DNA of 64,000 nt from contig NZ_JAMBOK010000001.1 of NCBI RefSeq assembly GCF_023715585.1, positions 1,860,001 to 1,924,000 on the forward strand. The letters are read 5' to 3'. A program made the translations under genes and the position numbers. Below the pieces are notes generated by a model. The model saw only the letters and a list, made by a program, of their open reading frames with translations, searched no databases and had not been told where the DNA came from. Of the stretch, positions 35,702 to 43,309 are shown in pieces. Source of the stretch: Sporosarcina luteola (GTDB lineage: Bacteria > Bacillota > Bacilli > Bacillales_A > Planococcaceae). Positions within the stretch are counted from its first letter, which is position 1. Each line of letters opens with the position of its first letter.

Positions 35702-36153
35702 TATCTCTTTTCACAATCTATATATTGCTCTATATATCCCCTATACTCATCTGTTAATTCAATTGGTAAATTATAAATTGAGACATATTGCATCTTCTCT
35801 GATTCGCTATAATCAATCTTGATATCTCCACTTACATCATTGGTATAATAAACAGCTGTTACCGAATATAATTCGTCACCATTAGAAATTTTAAAGTAAT
35901 ATTCAGAACCAGAGAAAACACTAAGTAAATTTAAATTTTTAACTACTAATCCCGTTTCTTCAAAAACCTCTCTCTTTGCTACTTCTTCAAAGCTTTCCCC
36001 CAAATCCATCAAACCGCCTGGTAACCCCCAATATCCATCGTTTCTTTTTTGCAATAACACTTCATTTTGTTCATTTATAATAATAACAACAGAACCTGGT
36101 AAAATAATTGGTCTATGTCCTACATACTGTCTAAGATATTTATAGTATTCCAT
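35701..36153 (-). CDS. NUDIX hydrolase
   Basis: 150 residues. Nudix box GGLMDLGESFEEVAKREVFEETGL-type (GX5EX7REVXEEXG) at residues ~46-68 with all catalytic Glu present. Hydrolyses nucleoside diphosphate-linked substrates; specificity not inferable. Start ATG 36153 after GGGGGATT. Stop codon touches half-site A. Confidence 0.92.
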   Translation of the reverse strand: MEYYKYLRQYVGHRPIILPGSVVIIINEQNEVLLQKRNDGYWGLPGGLMDLGESFEEVAKREVFEETGLVVKNLNLLSVFSGSEYYFKISNGDELYSVTAVYYTNDVSGDIKIDYSESEKMQYVSIYNLPIELTDEYRGYIEQYIDCEKR

Positions 36154-36168
36154 TTTTTAATCCCCCTA

Positions 36169-36192
36169 CATGACTGGTTGCCAACCAGTCAT
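36169..36192. repeat. Perfect inverted repeat 5' of the NUDIX gene
   Basis: ATGACTGGTTG / CCAACCAGTCAT, about 11 bp per arm with almost no loop, in the leader of the NUDIX cassette. It could be an operator or a short hairpin. Confidence 0.7.
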
Positions 36193-36202
36193 TATGCTTT
36201 TA

Positions 36203-36235
36203 ATTTTATTAACCTGCTTCGTTAGTTAAATAAGA
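36203..36235. repeat. E2 half-site B only, overlapping a stop codon
   Basis: ATTTTATTAACCTGCTTC + GTTAGTTAAATAAG; overlaps the end of the next gene (stop at 36222-36224). Confidence 0.78.
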
Positions 36236-36473
36236 TTTTAATTACTTTAACTAAATATTTTGCAGAGAAATAAGACGCAGGAAGCACCCCGAATATTAAT
36301 AGGAAAACTTCAAGACCACCGTTAGTACCGGTCCATATCCAACGGCCAAACACATAGCCAAGCATTTTAGTATACTGAACAATAAATAGTATGATTAATA
36401 TTGTAAAGCCAATCTCTTGCATTTCCAACTTTTTCAAGTACTCCTTTTTCTTATTATGATATTCTTCTTCCAT
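36222..36473 (-). CDS. Small two-helix membrane protein, first E2 cassette
   Basis: 83 residues: charged N-terminal helix, then two membrane segments (GFTILIILFIVQY and GGLEVFLLIFGVLPASYF). Not recognised. RBS GAAGGAGG before the ATG. Nearest to the array promoter. Confidence 0.65.
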   Translation of the reverse strand: MEEEYHNKKKEYLKKLEMQEIGFTILIILFIVQYTKMLGYVFGRWIWTGTNGGLEVFLLIFGVLPASYFSAKYLVKVIKILFN

Positions 36474-36544
36474 AACTGAACTTACCTCCTTCGTTATTGA
36501 AAAGTCGGGTTAAAATTTCCGATCGTTAATCTCTAATTAAAGTT

Positions 36545-36582
36545 TCATTATTGAACTAAACTGCCGCCTTAGTTGAAAATCA
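36545..36582. repeat. E2 half-site B at promoter end
   Basis: TTATTGAACTAAACTGCC + GCCTTAGTTGAAAATC. Canonical form of the site that is worn at E1 15411-15450. Confidence 0.82.
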
Positions 36583-36594
36583 ACATTTCACAAT

Positions 36595-36640
36595 CTTTAA
36601 TATATTTTAGCATAGATATCTCATCTTCCATCTACATTTT
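36595..36640 (-). promoter_or_regulatory. Conserved E2 array promoter (extended -10)
   Basis: Minus strand TGCTAAAAT (hexamer 36609-36604) in a block CTATGCTAAAATATATTAAA shared with E1 15465-15510. Flanking GATTG.GAAAT is also conserved. Confidence 0.6.
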
Positions 36641-36697
36641 TCTTTCCAGTATCTAATTAGAGAGCGTTTTAAGCTAAGTGTTGATTCAACAAAAATA

Positions 36698-36728
36698 GGG
36701 ACTCCAATTCATATTCGAATTGTGTCCC
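36698..36728. terminator. Conserved hairpin at E2 upstream end
   Basis: GGGACTCCAATTCATA / GAATTGTGTCCC; TATTTTTG follows on the minus strand. Ends the esterase transcript and insulates the array. Counterpart of 15616-15646. Confidence 0.8.
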
Positions 36729-36748
36729 GAAATGCTGTGTTTTTTTAG

Positions 36749-36797
36749 TTTTCTCCCCATCAACCGAAACCGTTACAATCGATGCATGGCTCTTATT
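36749..36797 (-). repeat. E2 outer inverted repeat, right
   Basis: Reverse complement AATAAGAGCCATGCATCGAT then TGTAACGGTTTCGGTTGATG. It overlaps the esterase stop codon (36793-36795). Confidence 0.78.
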
Positions 36798-38049
36798 GGC
36801 TGAACGGCTTCAGCGCATTTGTTTGATCCACAAAAACAAATCCATCGTACCGGCTGCCGACGCGCGAGGACACATAGTTCCCATACGCCTCAAACTCCGG
36901 ATTATAGACGACCCCGATAGCGCGATGGCCGATCCATTCATTGAATAAATCGCGGTTTTGTTCTGTGAAAAGGATTACTTGATCCTCTGGTGCCGCTGCA
37001 TGCATCTGCCCTTCCCATGAATTGAACGTGGCGGGTGGCACATTCATCTTTTGAAACGGCTCGCCCCAGCTTTCTCCTGCTATGACGGTCCCTTCATACG
37101 TGCCGAAGCCGATTGCAAAAGTGGATTCTCTTCCGTATTTCTCACGAATCAGTTGGCCGACGTTGATCATATCGTGGTTGACCATCGACGTTTCAGACGC
37201 ATCGCCGACATGGGTATTATGCTCCCAAATGATGATTTTCGCGTCGCTTCCGTGATAATTCAGGAGTTCACTGATCGCCTCCACCATATGCATATCGCGG
37301 ATGTTCCACGAGATGGCGTCATCCTGCATCATTGCACGATAGTATGACTCAGCATTTTTAGCGACCAATGCATTCATTGCCACATTCAAGTCCTTCTCCT
37401 GTTCATCCGAATAAAGATCTTCGTGGCTACGGATTGTCGTCAGCAAGTTCGTGACCTCCCGGATACATTCATCCGAGAAATGGGCTGTCGACAGCGCGTA
37501 ATGCTCCGGCATCCGGTTATACGGCTCAAAACAGGAGAATGCCTTTTTTGCCAACTCCAAATCGGCTTTGTACTGCGGATTCTCTCGGAGAAAGCGAAGC
37601 ACTTCATCGATGGATTCATAAAGGCTATACATATCGATGCCATAAAACCCTGTTTTTCCGGCTACGTCCTTTCCATCATTTTCACGCTTCAGCCATTCGA
37701 CAAATTCCTCGACTTCTTCATTCGCCCACATCCATGTCGGCCAGCGATTGAAGGACTCCGTCAATACTTGCCGAGCAGTTTTTCCTTCTTCATCAAACCC
37801 TTTTATATAGCGGTTGACCGCCTGAGCGGATGGCCAATCGCCCTCCACTGCAATCATTGTGAACCCTTTTTCTTGAATAAGGCGTTTCGATAACGCCGCG
37901 CGAACTTTGTAAAACTCCGAAGTTCCATGCGTCGCCTCACCTAGCAGCACAATACGGGCTTCACCAATTGCGTCCAAAATGGTATCGAACGCTTTATCAT
38001 TTAACGGGAAAGAGTACTCCTGTATGGCGGAAATCAGCTTTTTCGACAA
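36793..38049 (-). CDS. Erythromycin esterase family protein
   Basis: 418 residues of the EreA/EreB-like superfamily. Seen: LLGEATHGTSEFYKVRAALSK with the catalytic His (~residue 43), FTMIAVEGDWPSA, WEHNTHVGDAS with the second key His, and GTYEGTV. Many chromosomal members do not act on macrolides, so resistance is not assumed. TTG 38049 is 9 nt after AAGGAG. The longer frame upstream only translates the 21-bp array (repeating VGDN-type words) and is not credible. Confidence 0.88.
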   Translation of the reverse strand: MSKKLISAIQEYSFPLNDKAFDTILDAIGEARIVLLGEATHGTSEFYKVRAALSKRLIQEKGFTMIAVEGDWPSAQAVNRYIKGFDEEGKTARQVLTESFNRWPTWMWANEEVEEFVEWLKRENDGKDVAGKTGFYGIDMYSLYESIDEVLRFLRENPQYKADLELAKKAFSCFEPYNRMPEHYALSTAHFSDECIREVTNLLTTIRSHEDLYSDEQEKDLNVAMNALVAKNAESYYRAMMQDDAISWNIRDMHMVEAISELLNYHGSDAKIIIWEHNTHVGDASETSMVNHDMINVGQLIREKYGRESTFAIGFGTYEGTVIAGESWGEPFQKMNVPPATFNSWEGQMHAAAPEDQVILFTEQNRDLFNEWIGHRAIGVVYNPEFEAYGNYVSSRVGSRYDGFVFVDQTNALKPFSQ

Positions 38050-38119
38050 ATCAATCCTCTCCTTCATCCATAGCATACCCATGGGTACCGGACAGAAACC
38101 GAGGGAGTCTCTGAAATGT

Positions 38120-38425
38120 TTATCACCGACTTGCGGGGGATTATCACCGACTCCTGGACTGTTATCACCGACTCTCAGGCGTTTACCACCGACTCGGAGC
38201 ACTTTACCACCGACTCTGGTGAATTTATCACCGATTGACTACAATTCGAAGTTCTTTGGAATGAATTTCCGCGCTTCTCATAGCAAGTTTAAGCTCCAAA
38301 AACGTTTATCACCGTTCAAGCACACTTTATCACCACTCAAAGGGAGTTTATCACCGCTTAGGCAACCGTTATCACCACTCAGTCGTTGTTTATCACCACT
38401 TACTTAGAATTTCCACCATTCGCTC
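38120..38425. repeat. Double phased array, 21-bp period (word TTATCACCGACT)
   Basis: First block: units at 38120, 38141, 38162, 38183, 38204, 38225, exactly 21 bp apart. Second block: 38306, 38327, 38348, 38369, 38390, 38411. The blocks are separated by a unique spacer that recurs in the array at 39754-40042. Downstream of a lipoprotein gene and upstream of the esterase gene. Confidence 0.93.
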
Positions 38426-38433
38426 ATTTTTCA

Positions 38434-38464
38434 CATAAAAAAACCGCCACAAGTGACGGTTTCA
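38434..38464 (-). terminator. Terminator after first DUF3221 lipoprotein
   Basis: Minus strand AAACCGTCACTTGTGGCGGTTT followed by a T-run; the loop is TTGT. It precedes the repeat array. Confidence 0.85.
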
Positions 38465-38471
38465 CTAAATT

Positions 38472-39653
38472 TTATTTATCTGCAATTTCCAACGTTGCTT
38501 CCTTTTCATCTTGAATAATTTTAAAAATCCACTTCATTTCTTTCTCGTCAAAAGAAATTTCTTGAATAACCAAGTAGCCAGGTGCTGTTTTTCCATCGGT
38601 CATTTCTATGGCCTTCGCCACAGCCTGCGATTCAGAAAGCGTTGCACCAACCGGTTCATAATCTGGCAAGACTTCCACAAACTTCGCGCTTCCCTGCCCA
38701 GGAAGAGATAACATTATCCCACCGGACGCCTCGACTTTGACACGTTGTCCGACGTTCAGCTTGTCTGCCTCAGAAAAGTTATAATATACCGCACCTTCAG
38801 TTCCTCCCGCGATAAAGAACTGCCCCTCCTCAGCTGATAATATGAAACCGCCTTCTGAAACAGGAGTATCCGTGAATGTTTGCTTCGGATAAATAATGCT
38901 CGATTCCCCAGGCTCAGCAACCATCCTGCCTTCCTGTTCAAATTGGAATGTCTTGTCCGGGAACATATTCTCCAGCTCCTTTTGCTGTGCCGGTTTCAGG
39001 AAGTCATGGCTGATTTCAATAATTCCTGTAATTGTATTTACCGATAATCCATATGATCCCCACTCAGATTTCATCCCTTTCAGCGCTCGTCCGACTTCAT
39101 TCTGTAGTTCATAGAGTTCCTTTTGTGTATGCGGGCTACGGAAAATATAGATCGGTTCCGCCAGGATTTCACCTGCATCCACTTTCGGTTGCAGCTCATC
39201 AAGCAGCTTTTGAACGCGCTCATCCGGCTCCTTCACACCGATCCAGATCCCTGCTTGCTCCGCACCACTCATTTGATTTTCAAAAAAGAGGATTCCTTCT
39301 TTTTCAAAACCTGCGTAACCGCCATAGATCTTTTCCACAGCCTCTATTGCGGTTGGTCCTTCAATCGCTTGCACTGCCATATCCTCCGCCAATTCCGGAG
39401 TAGGTTCTCCGAATAATCCCTCTTTGTATTCATAGCTTTCCGTTTGTGCAGCAGCTGCCTTATTCCGTTCGGGCGATTCTTTAACTGATTGCTTCAATTC
39501 AGCAATGATTTCACGTCCACTCACTTTTTTCAACGACTTCTTCCCGTTCTCCACAACCGTCCCATTTATCGCGGATGCATCCGTGCCAGCCGTTCCACAT
39601 CCTCCTAGCAATAAAGCAGCACTTACCATTATCAATGACACACTATATTTCAT
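38472..39653 (-). CDS. DUF3221-containing lipoprotein, copy 1
   Basis: 393 residues. Signal with lipobox LLLGGC (Cys ~18). Middle: GIWIGVKEPDERVQKLLDEL, a repeated-looking surface domain. C-terminal third: EGGFILSAEEGQFFIAGG and KLNVGQRVKVEASG then SLPGQGSAKFVEV, the DUF3221 pattern. ATG 39653 has GGGAGG 7 nt upstream. Paralogue of the next gene (about 60-65% alike by eye), so a tandem duplication. Function unknown, probably envelope. Confidence 0.85.
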   Translation of the reverse strand: MKYSVSLIMVSAALLLGGCGTAGTDASAINGTVVENGKKSLKKVSGREIIAELKQSVKESPERNKAAAAQTESYEYKEGLFGEPTPELAEDMAVQAIEGPTAIEAVEKIYGGYAGFEKEGILFFENQMSGAEQAGIWIGVKEPDERVQKLLDELQPKVDAGEILAEPIYIFRSPHTQKELYELQNEVGRALKGMKSEWGSYGLSVNTITGIIEISHDFLKPAQQKELENMFPDKTFQFEQEGRMVAEPGESSIIYPKQTFTDTPVSEGGFILSAEEGQFFIAGGTEGAVYYNFSEADKLNVGQRVKVEASGGIMLSLPGQGSAKFVEVLPDYEPVGATLSESQAVAKAIEMTDGKTAPGYLVIQEISFDEKEMKWIFKIIQDEKEATLEIADK

Positions 39654-39753
39654 TCCAAAACCTCCCAATCAACAAATTAGACGGACAATTCACGTTAACG
39701 TTACGCCAAATGGCTGGAAACCAGGAAAGTTTTTTCTTGCAGCGCAAAATGTT

Positions 39754-40042
39754 TTATCACCGACTTGTCATGGTTTATCACCGACTCAGGCGTTTACCAC
39801 CGACTCTCGCAAATTTACCACCATACGACGACAATTGGAGTTGTTTTGGAATGAATTTCTGCATTTTCTAAAGTAATTTTCACCTCCAAAATCGTTTATC
39901 ACCGCTCAATCACAATTTATCACCGTTCAGACGGAGTTTATCACCGCTTAGACAAACGTTATCACCACTCAGACAAACGTTATCACCACTCAGCTGGGGT
40001 TTATCACCGGTCAAATAGGCTTTATCACCGTTCGACCAATTT
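39754..40042. repeat. Double phased array, 21-bp period (word TTATCACCGNYT)
   Basis: First block: 39754, 39775, 39794 (19 bp, a 2-bp loss), 39815. Second block: 39896, 39917, 39938, 39959, 39980, 40001, 40022. Spacer GTTTTGGAATGAATTTCTGC matches that of the 38120 array, so lipoprotein gene and array were duplicated together. Confidence 0.93.
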
Positions 40043-40047
40043 CCCCA

Positions 40048-40078
40048 TAAAAAACAACCGCCACAAGTGACGGTTGCC
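40048..40078 (-). terminator. Terminator after second DUF3221 lipoprotein
   Basis: Minus strand CAACCGTCACTTGTGGCGGTTG then TTTTTTAT; nearly the same hairpin as 38434-38464. Confidence 0.85.
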
Positions 40079-40085
40079 GCAACTT

Positions 40086-41234
40086 TTATTGATCTGCAAC
40101 TTCCAATGTCCCTTCCCCATCATCCGGCAAGAGCTTGAATACCCACTTCTTTTCATTCTCATCAAATGAAACTTCTTCGATGACAACATATCCGTTCGAC
40201 AATCTCTCACCCGCCACTTCCAATGCTTTTGCGACGGCTTGTGACTCGGAAAGCTTTGCGTTTGCTGGCTTATAGTCCGGCAAGACTTCTACAAACTTCG
40301 CGGTTCCTTGTCCAGGATACGATTCCGCGATTGGCCCTGATCGTTCCACATTCACACGTTGGCCGACTTTCAGCTTGTCGGCTTCTGGGAATTTATAATA
40401 CACAGCGCTTTTAGTTCCGCCCGCTACAAATATTGTCCCTTCGCCAGCGGACAATATGAAGCCGCCTTCTTCCACCGGGGTATCTGTATACGTTTGTTCG
40501 GGAGGTATGATTCTTGATTCTCCCGGCTCCGGGACCATTCGTCCATCTTGCTCAAAATTGATCGTATAGTCGGTGAACAACTTCCTCAGCTCCTCTTGTT
40601 GCTCCGGCATCAGAAAATCATGGGTAATTTCGATATCGCCAGTGATGATATCGACGTATACACCGAATGATCCCCCTTCCGATTGCATGCCTTTCAATGC
40701 TTCTGCAACTTCCTCCTGTAGATCATAAAGTTCCTTTTCCGTATGAGGACTGCGGAAGAAATAAATTGATTCCGCTAGGATTTCGCCCGCATCCACTTCC
40801 GGCTGCAATAATTCAAGCAATTGCTGAACACGTTCATCCGGCTCCTTTAACCCGATCCACACGCCGGATTGCGCAGCACCCTTCGTCTGAAGTTCGAAGA
40901 AAATGACGCCTTCATGATGAAATCCACCCTCGCCGTAAACTTTTTCCACCGCCTGGAAGACAGCAGGCCCTTCAATTGCTTTGACATTCAAATCCTCCAC
41001 CGTTTCTTTCGTAGGCTCCTCAAACTCAGGGGGCGTTTCTATAGTCGCCCTCTCGTCCCGCTTAGGTGTCTCTTCAACGGTTTGCTTCAGTTCGGCAATA
41101 ATTTCGCGTCCACTCACCGTTTTCAACGTCTTCCATTCACCATCTTCAACCGCGACATTTTTCAGGGATGCATCCGTTCCACAACCGCCTAACAATAAAG
41201 TAGCACCTAACAGAATTGATAAACTAGTTTTCAT
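40086..41234 (-). CDS. DUF3221-containing lipoprotein, copy 2
   Basis: 382 residues, same plan as copy 1: lipobox LLLGGC, SGREIIAELKQTVEE, GVWIGLKEPDERVQQLLELL, RSPHTEKELYDLQEEVAEALKGM, then DUF3221-type EGGFILSAGEGTIFVAGG, LKVGQRVNVE and YPGQGTAKFVEVLPD. The YPGQ motif is kept here. GGGAGG precedes ATG 41234. Upstream lies the argS T-box region on the other strand. Confidence 0.85.
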   Translation of the reverse strand: MKTSLSILLGATLLLGGCGTDASLKNVAVEDGEWKTLKTVSGREIIAELKQTVEETPKRDERATIETPPEFEEPTKETVEDLNVKAIEGPAVFQAVEKVYGEGGFHHEGVIFFELQTKGAAQSGVWIGLKEPDERVQQLLELLQPEVDAGEILAESIYFFRSPHTEKELYDLQEEVAEALKGMQSEGGSFGVYVDIITGDIEITHDFLMPEQQEELRKLFTDYTINFEQDGRMVPEPGESRIIPPEQTYTDTPVEEGGFILSAGEGTIFVAGGTKSAVYYKFPEADKLKVGQRVNVERSGPIAESYPGQGTAKFVEVLPDYKPANAKLSESQAVAKALEVAGERLSNGYVVIEEVSFDENEKKWVFKLLPDDGEGTLEVADQ

Positions 41235-41329
41235 TCCAATACCTCCCACTCAGTAAAGTAGACGGATGAGTATTGTGAAAGTTACGCCAATTGCCCATTG
41301 ACAGCCAATCACCGATTTGATACATTCAA

Positions 41330-41566
41330 CTACAATATCGATGACGAAGAGAGTAATGATTCAGTACTTCCGTAGCGAGTCGGGGTTGGTGGGAGCCTGG
41401 CGGAGTCGATTCATGAAGCGCACTTCGGAGATGCTTTTCTGAATGAAGTAGGTGAAGCCGGTGTCTCGCCGTTAGGAGAAAGGGGCCTCTATCTAAAACA
41501 AGGGGCAATTTGAGTGGTACCGCGGAACAAGCTTTCGTCTCATTTATTGAGATGAAGGCTTTTTTA
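41330..41566 (+). ncRNA. T-box leader of argS
   Basis: T-box sequence TGAGTGGTACCGCGGAA at ~41509, the tRNA acceptor-binding motif, followed by terminator stem AAGCTTTCGTCTCA / TGAGATGAAGGCTT + T-run (41529-41566). Upstream are stem I-like elements, including AGTAGGTGAA. Uncharged tRNA-Arg should stabilise the antiterminator and switch on argS. I could not place the specifier codon with certainty. Confidence 0.9.
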
Positions 41567-41592
41567 TTTTACCTGAAAAGGGGTTCGTGATA

Positions 41593-43257
41593 ATGAAAAA
41601 GGACATTTTACAAGCTTTACAGACAGTCAGTCCGATTCAAGTGGAGGAGCAGATGCTGGAGCGCCCAGCAAATTCAAAGTTAGGCGATTTTGCATTGCCT
41701 TGTTTTCCGTTCGCAAGGGCTTTACGGAAATCACCTGTAGCTATTGCGGAAGAAATCGCTGGTTCGCTTACTCATCCATCCATCCGAAAAGTGGAAGCTG
41801 TCAATGGATACGTGAATATTTTCCTGAATCGCACTGCCATTACTGACGATCTTCTGCATTTGATTTTGGACCAATCCGCAACATACGGCTCATCCAACGA
41901 AGGCAACGGCGGTGTCGTGACAATCGATTTATCCTCTCCAAACATTGCAAAGCCGTTTTCCATGGGCCATCTGCGTTCCACGGTCATCGGGAATTCCATC
42001 GCTTACTTGCTCGAAAAAACCGGCTACCAACCGGTAAAAATCAATCACATTGGCGATTGGGGCACGCAATTCGGCAAGCTCCTTACCGCGTACCGGAAAT
42101 GGGGCAACGAGGAGGAAGTCCGTCAAGCGCCAATCGAAACGTTGCTGAAGCTGTATATCCGTTTCCATGAAGAAGCGGAAACAGCTCCTTCTTTGAACGA
42201 TGAAGGTCGCGCGGCATTCAAAGCACTTGAGGACGGCGATTCGGATGCACTTGCCCTTTGGGATTGGTTCAAAACCGAGTCATTGCAGGAATTCCAGCGG
42301 ATTTATGATCTGCTCGGAGTCACCTTCGATTCCTATAATGGCGAAGCATATTACAACGACAAAATGGAACCAGTTGTCCAAGAACTTGCGGACAAAGGGC
42401 TGTTGGTCGAATCGGACGGCGCCATGGTCGTGGAACTTGAAGAAGACATGCCGCCATGTTTGATTAAAAAATCAGATGGAGCGACGTTGTATGCAACACG
42501 TGATTTGGCAGCTGCCATCGATCGAAAGAACAAGTACGACTTTGTCAGATCCATCTACGTCGTCGGGAATGAACAAAGCCTCCACTTTACACAAGTGAAG
42601 AAAGTGCTTGGCAAACTGGGGCATGAATGGGCAAACGACATCGTGCACGTACCATTCGGGCTCATCTTGCAAGGCGGCAAGAAGATGTCGACACGGAAAG
42701 GAAAGATTGTCTTACTTGAGGAAGTCTTGAAAGACGCGATTGAACTTGCACAGAAAAACATCGAAGAAAAGAACCCGACACTAGCTAATAAACCCGAAGT
42801 GGCTAAAGCCGTAGGTGTCGGCGCCATCCTATTCAGCGACCTGAAGCAGCATCGGAAGCATGACATTGAATTCAATCTTGAAGCAATGCTACAGGTCGAA
42901 GGTGAAACTGGGCCGTACGTACAATACGCACATGCGCGGGCGAACTCCATCTTGCGTAAAGCGGGGGCACCTGACAAGTTCGCGATTGACGAAGTGAATG
43001 ATTACGAATGGGACATCGTCAAACTGCTTAGCCAATTCCCGCAAGCAGTCAAGCGCGCAAATGACGAACTGGACCCTTCAGTTATCGCTAAATATGCGGT
43101 CGACCTTGCCCAAGCGTTTAATTCATTTTACGGGAATGTGCAGGTGTTATCCGACGAAGCTCACAAGCATTACCGGATTTCACTAATTGAATGTGTCACC
43201 ATCGTATTGAAGGAATCATTACGCCTGCTCGGAATTAAGGCGCCCGAGGAAATGTAG
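41593..43257 (+). CDS. argS: Arginyl-tRNA synthetase
   Basis: 554 residues, class I synthetase. HIGH-type motif PFSMGHLRSTVIGN (~residue 120), KMSTRKGKIV (KMSKS-type), GPYVQYAHAR, and the C-terminal DALR anticodon-binding domain. ATG 41593 is 9 nt after GGGG; the GTG at 41587 is too close. Regulated by the T-box at 41330-41566. Confidence 0.97.
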   Translation: MKKDILQALQTVSPIQVEEQMLERPANSKLGDFALPCFPFARALRKSPVAIAEEIAGSLTHPSIRKVEAVNGYVNIFLNRTAITDDLLHLILDQSATYGSSNEGNGGVVTIDLSSPNIAKPFSMGHLRSTVIGNSIAYLLEKTGYQPVKINHIGDWGTQFGKLLTAYRKWGNEEEVRQAPIETLLKLYIRFHEEAETAPSLNDEGRAAFKALEDGDSDALALWDWFKTESLQEFQRIYDLLGVTFDSYNGEAYYNDKMEPVVQELADKGLLVESDGAMVVELEEDMPPCLIKKSDGATLYATRDLAAAIDRKNKYDFVRSIYVVGNEQSLHFTQVKKVLGKLGHEWANDIVHVPFGLILQGGKKMSTRKGKIVLLEEVLKDAIELAQKNIEEKNPTLANKPEVAKAVGVGAILFSDLKQHRKHDIEFNLEAMLQVEGETGPYVQYAHARANSILRKAGAPDKFAIDEVNDYEWDIVKLLSQFPQAVKRANDELDPSVIAKYAVDLAQAFNSFYGNVQVLSDEAHKHYRISLIECVTIVLKESLRLLGIKAPEEM

Positions 43258-43263
43258 AATCAA

Positions 43264-43308
43264 AAAAAGCAATCGTTCCACCTGGGCGAGGCGGGACGAT
43301 TGCTTTAT
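43264..43308. terminator. Bidirectional terminator argS / chemoreceptor
   Basis: AAAGCAATCGTTCCACCT GGGC GAGGCGGGACGATTGCTTT, with A- and T-rich flanks on both sides; serves both convergent genes. Confidence 0.88.
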
Positions 43309-43309
43309 T

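Larger units (their letters stand above)
33506..36797. mobile_element. Cassette-array element E2
   Basis: A 3.3-kb AT-rich block with five minus-strand genes, built like E1: outer inverted repeats (33506-33550 and 36749-36797), hairpin terminator at the left, conserved hairpin plus extended -10 promoter at the right, and CGTTAGTT half-sites at every junction. The gene content differs fully from E1. It sits between the nrdE leader and an esterase gene. No recombinase inside. Confidence 0.8.

Noticed and set aside
36793..38049. Calling a macrolide-resistance gene
   Set aside because: The family fit is good, but chromosomal members often lack macrolide activity, so a resistance claim is not supported by sequence alone.
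38050..38202. Upstream extension of the esterase gene (to 38202)
   Set aside because: The added residues translate the 21-bp array and precede the real ribosome site; TTG 38049 after AAGGAG matches the family start.
38120..38425. CRISPR array
   Set aside because: The repeated word is only ~12 bp and degenerate, linkers are ~9 bp, and no cas gene is in the window. CRISPR repeats are longer and nearly invariant, with spacers of 26 bp or more.
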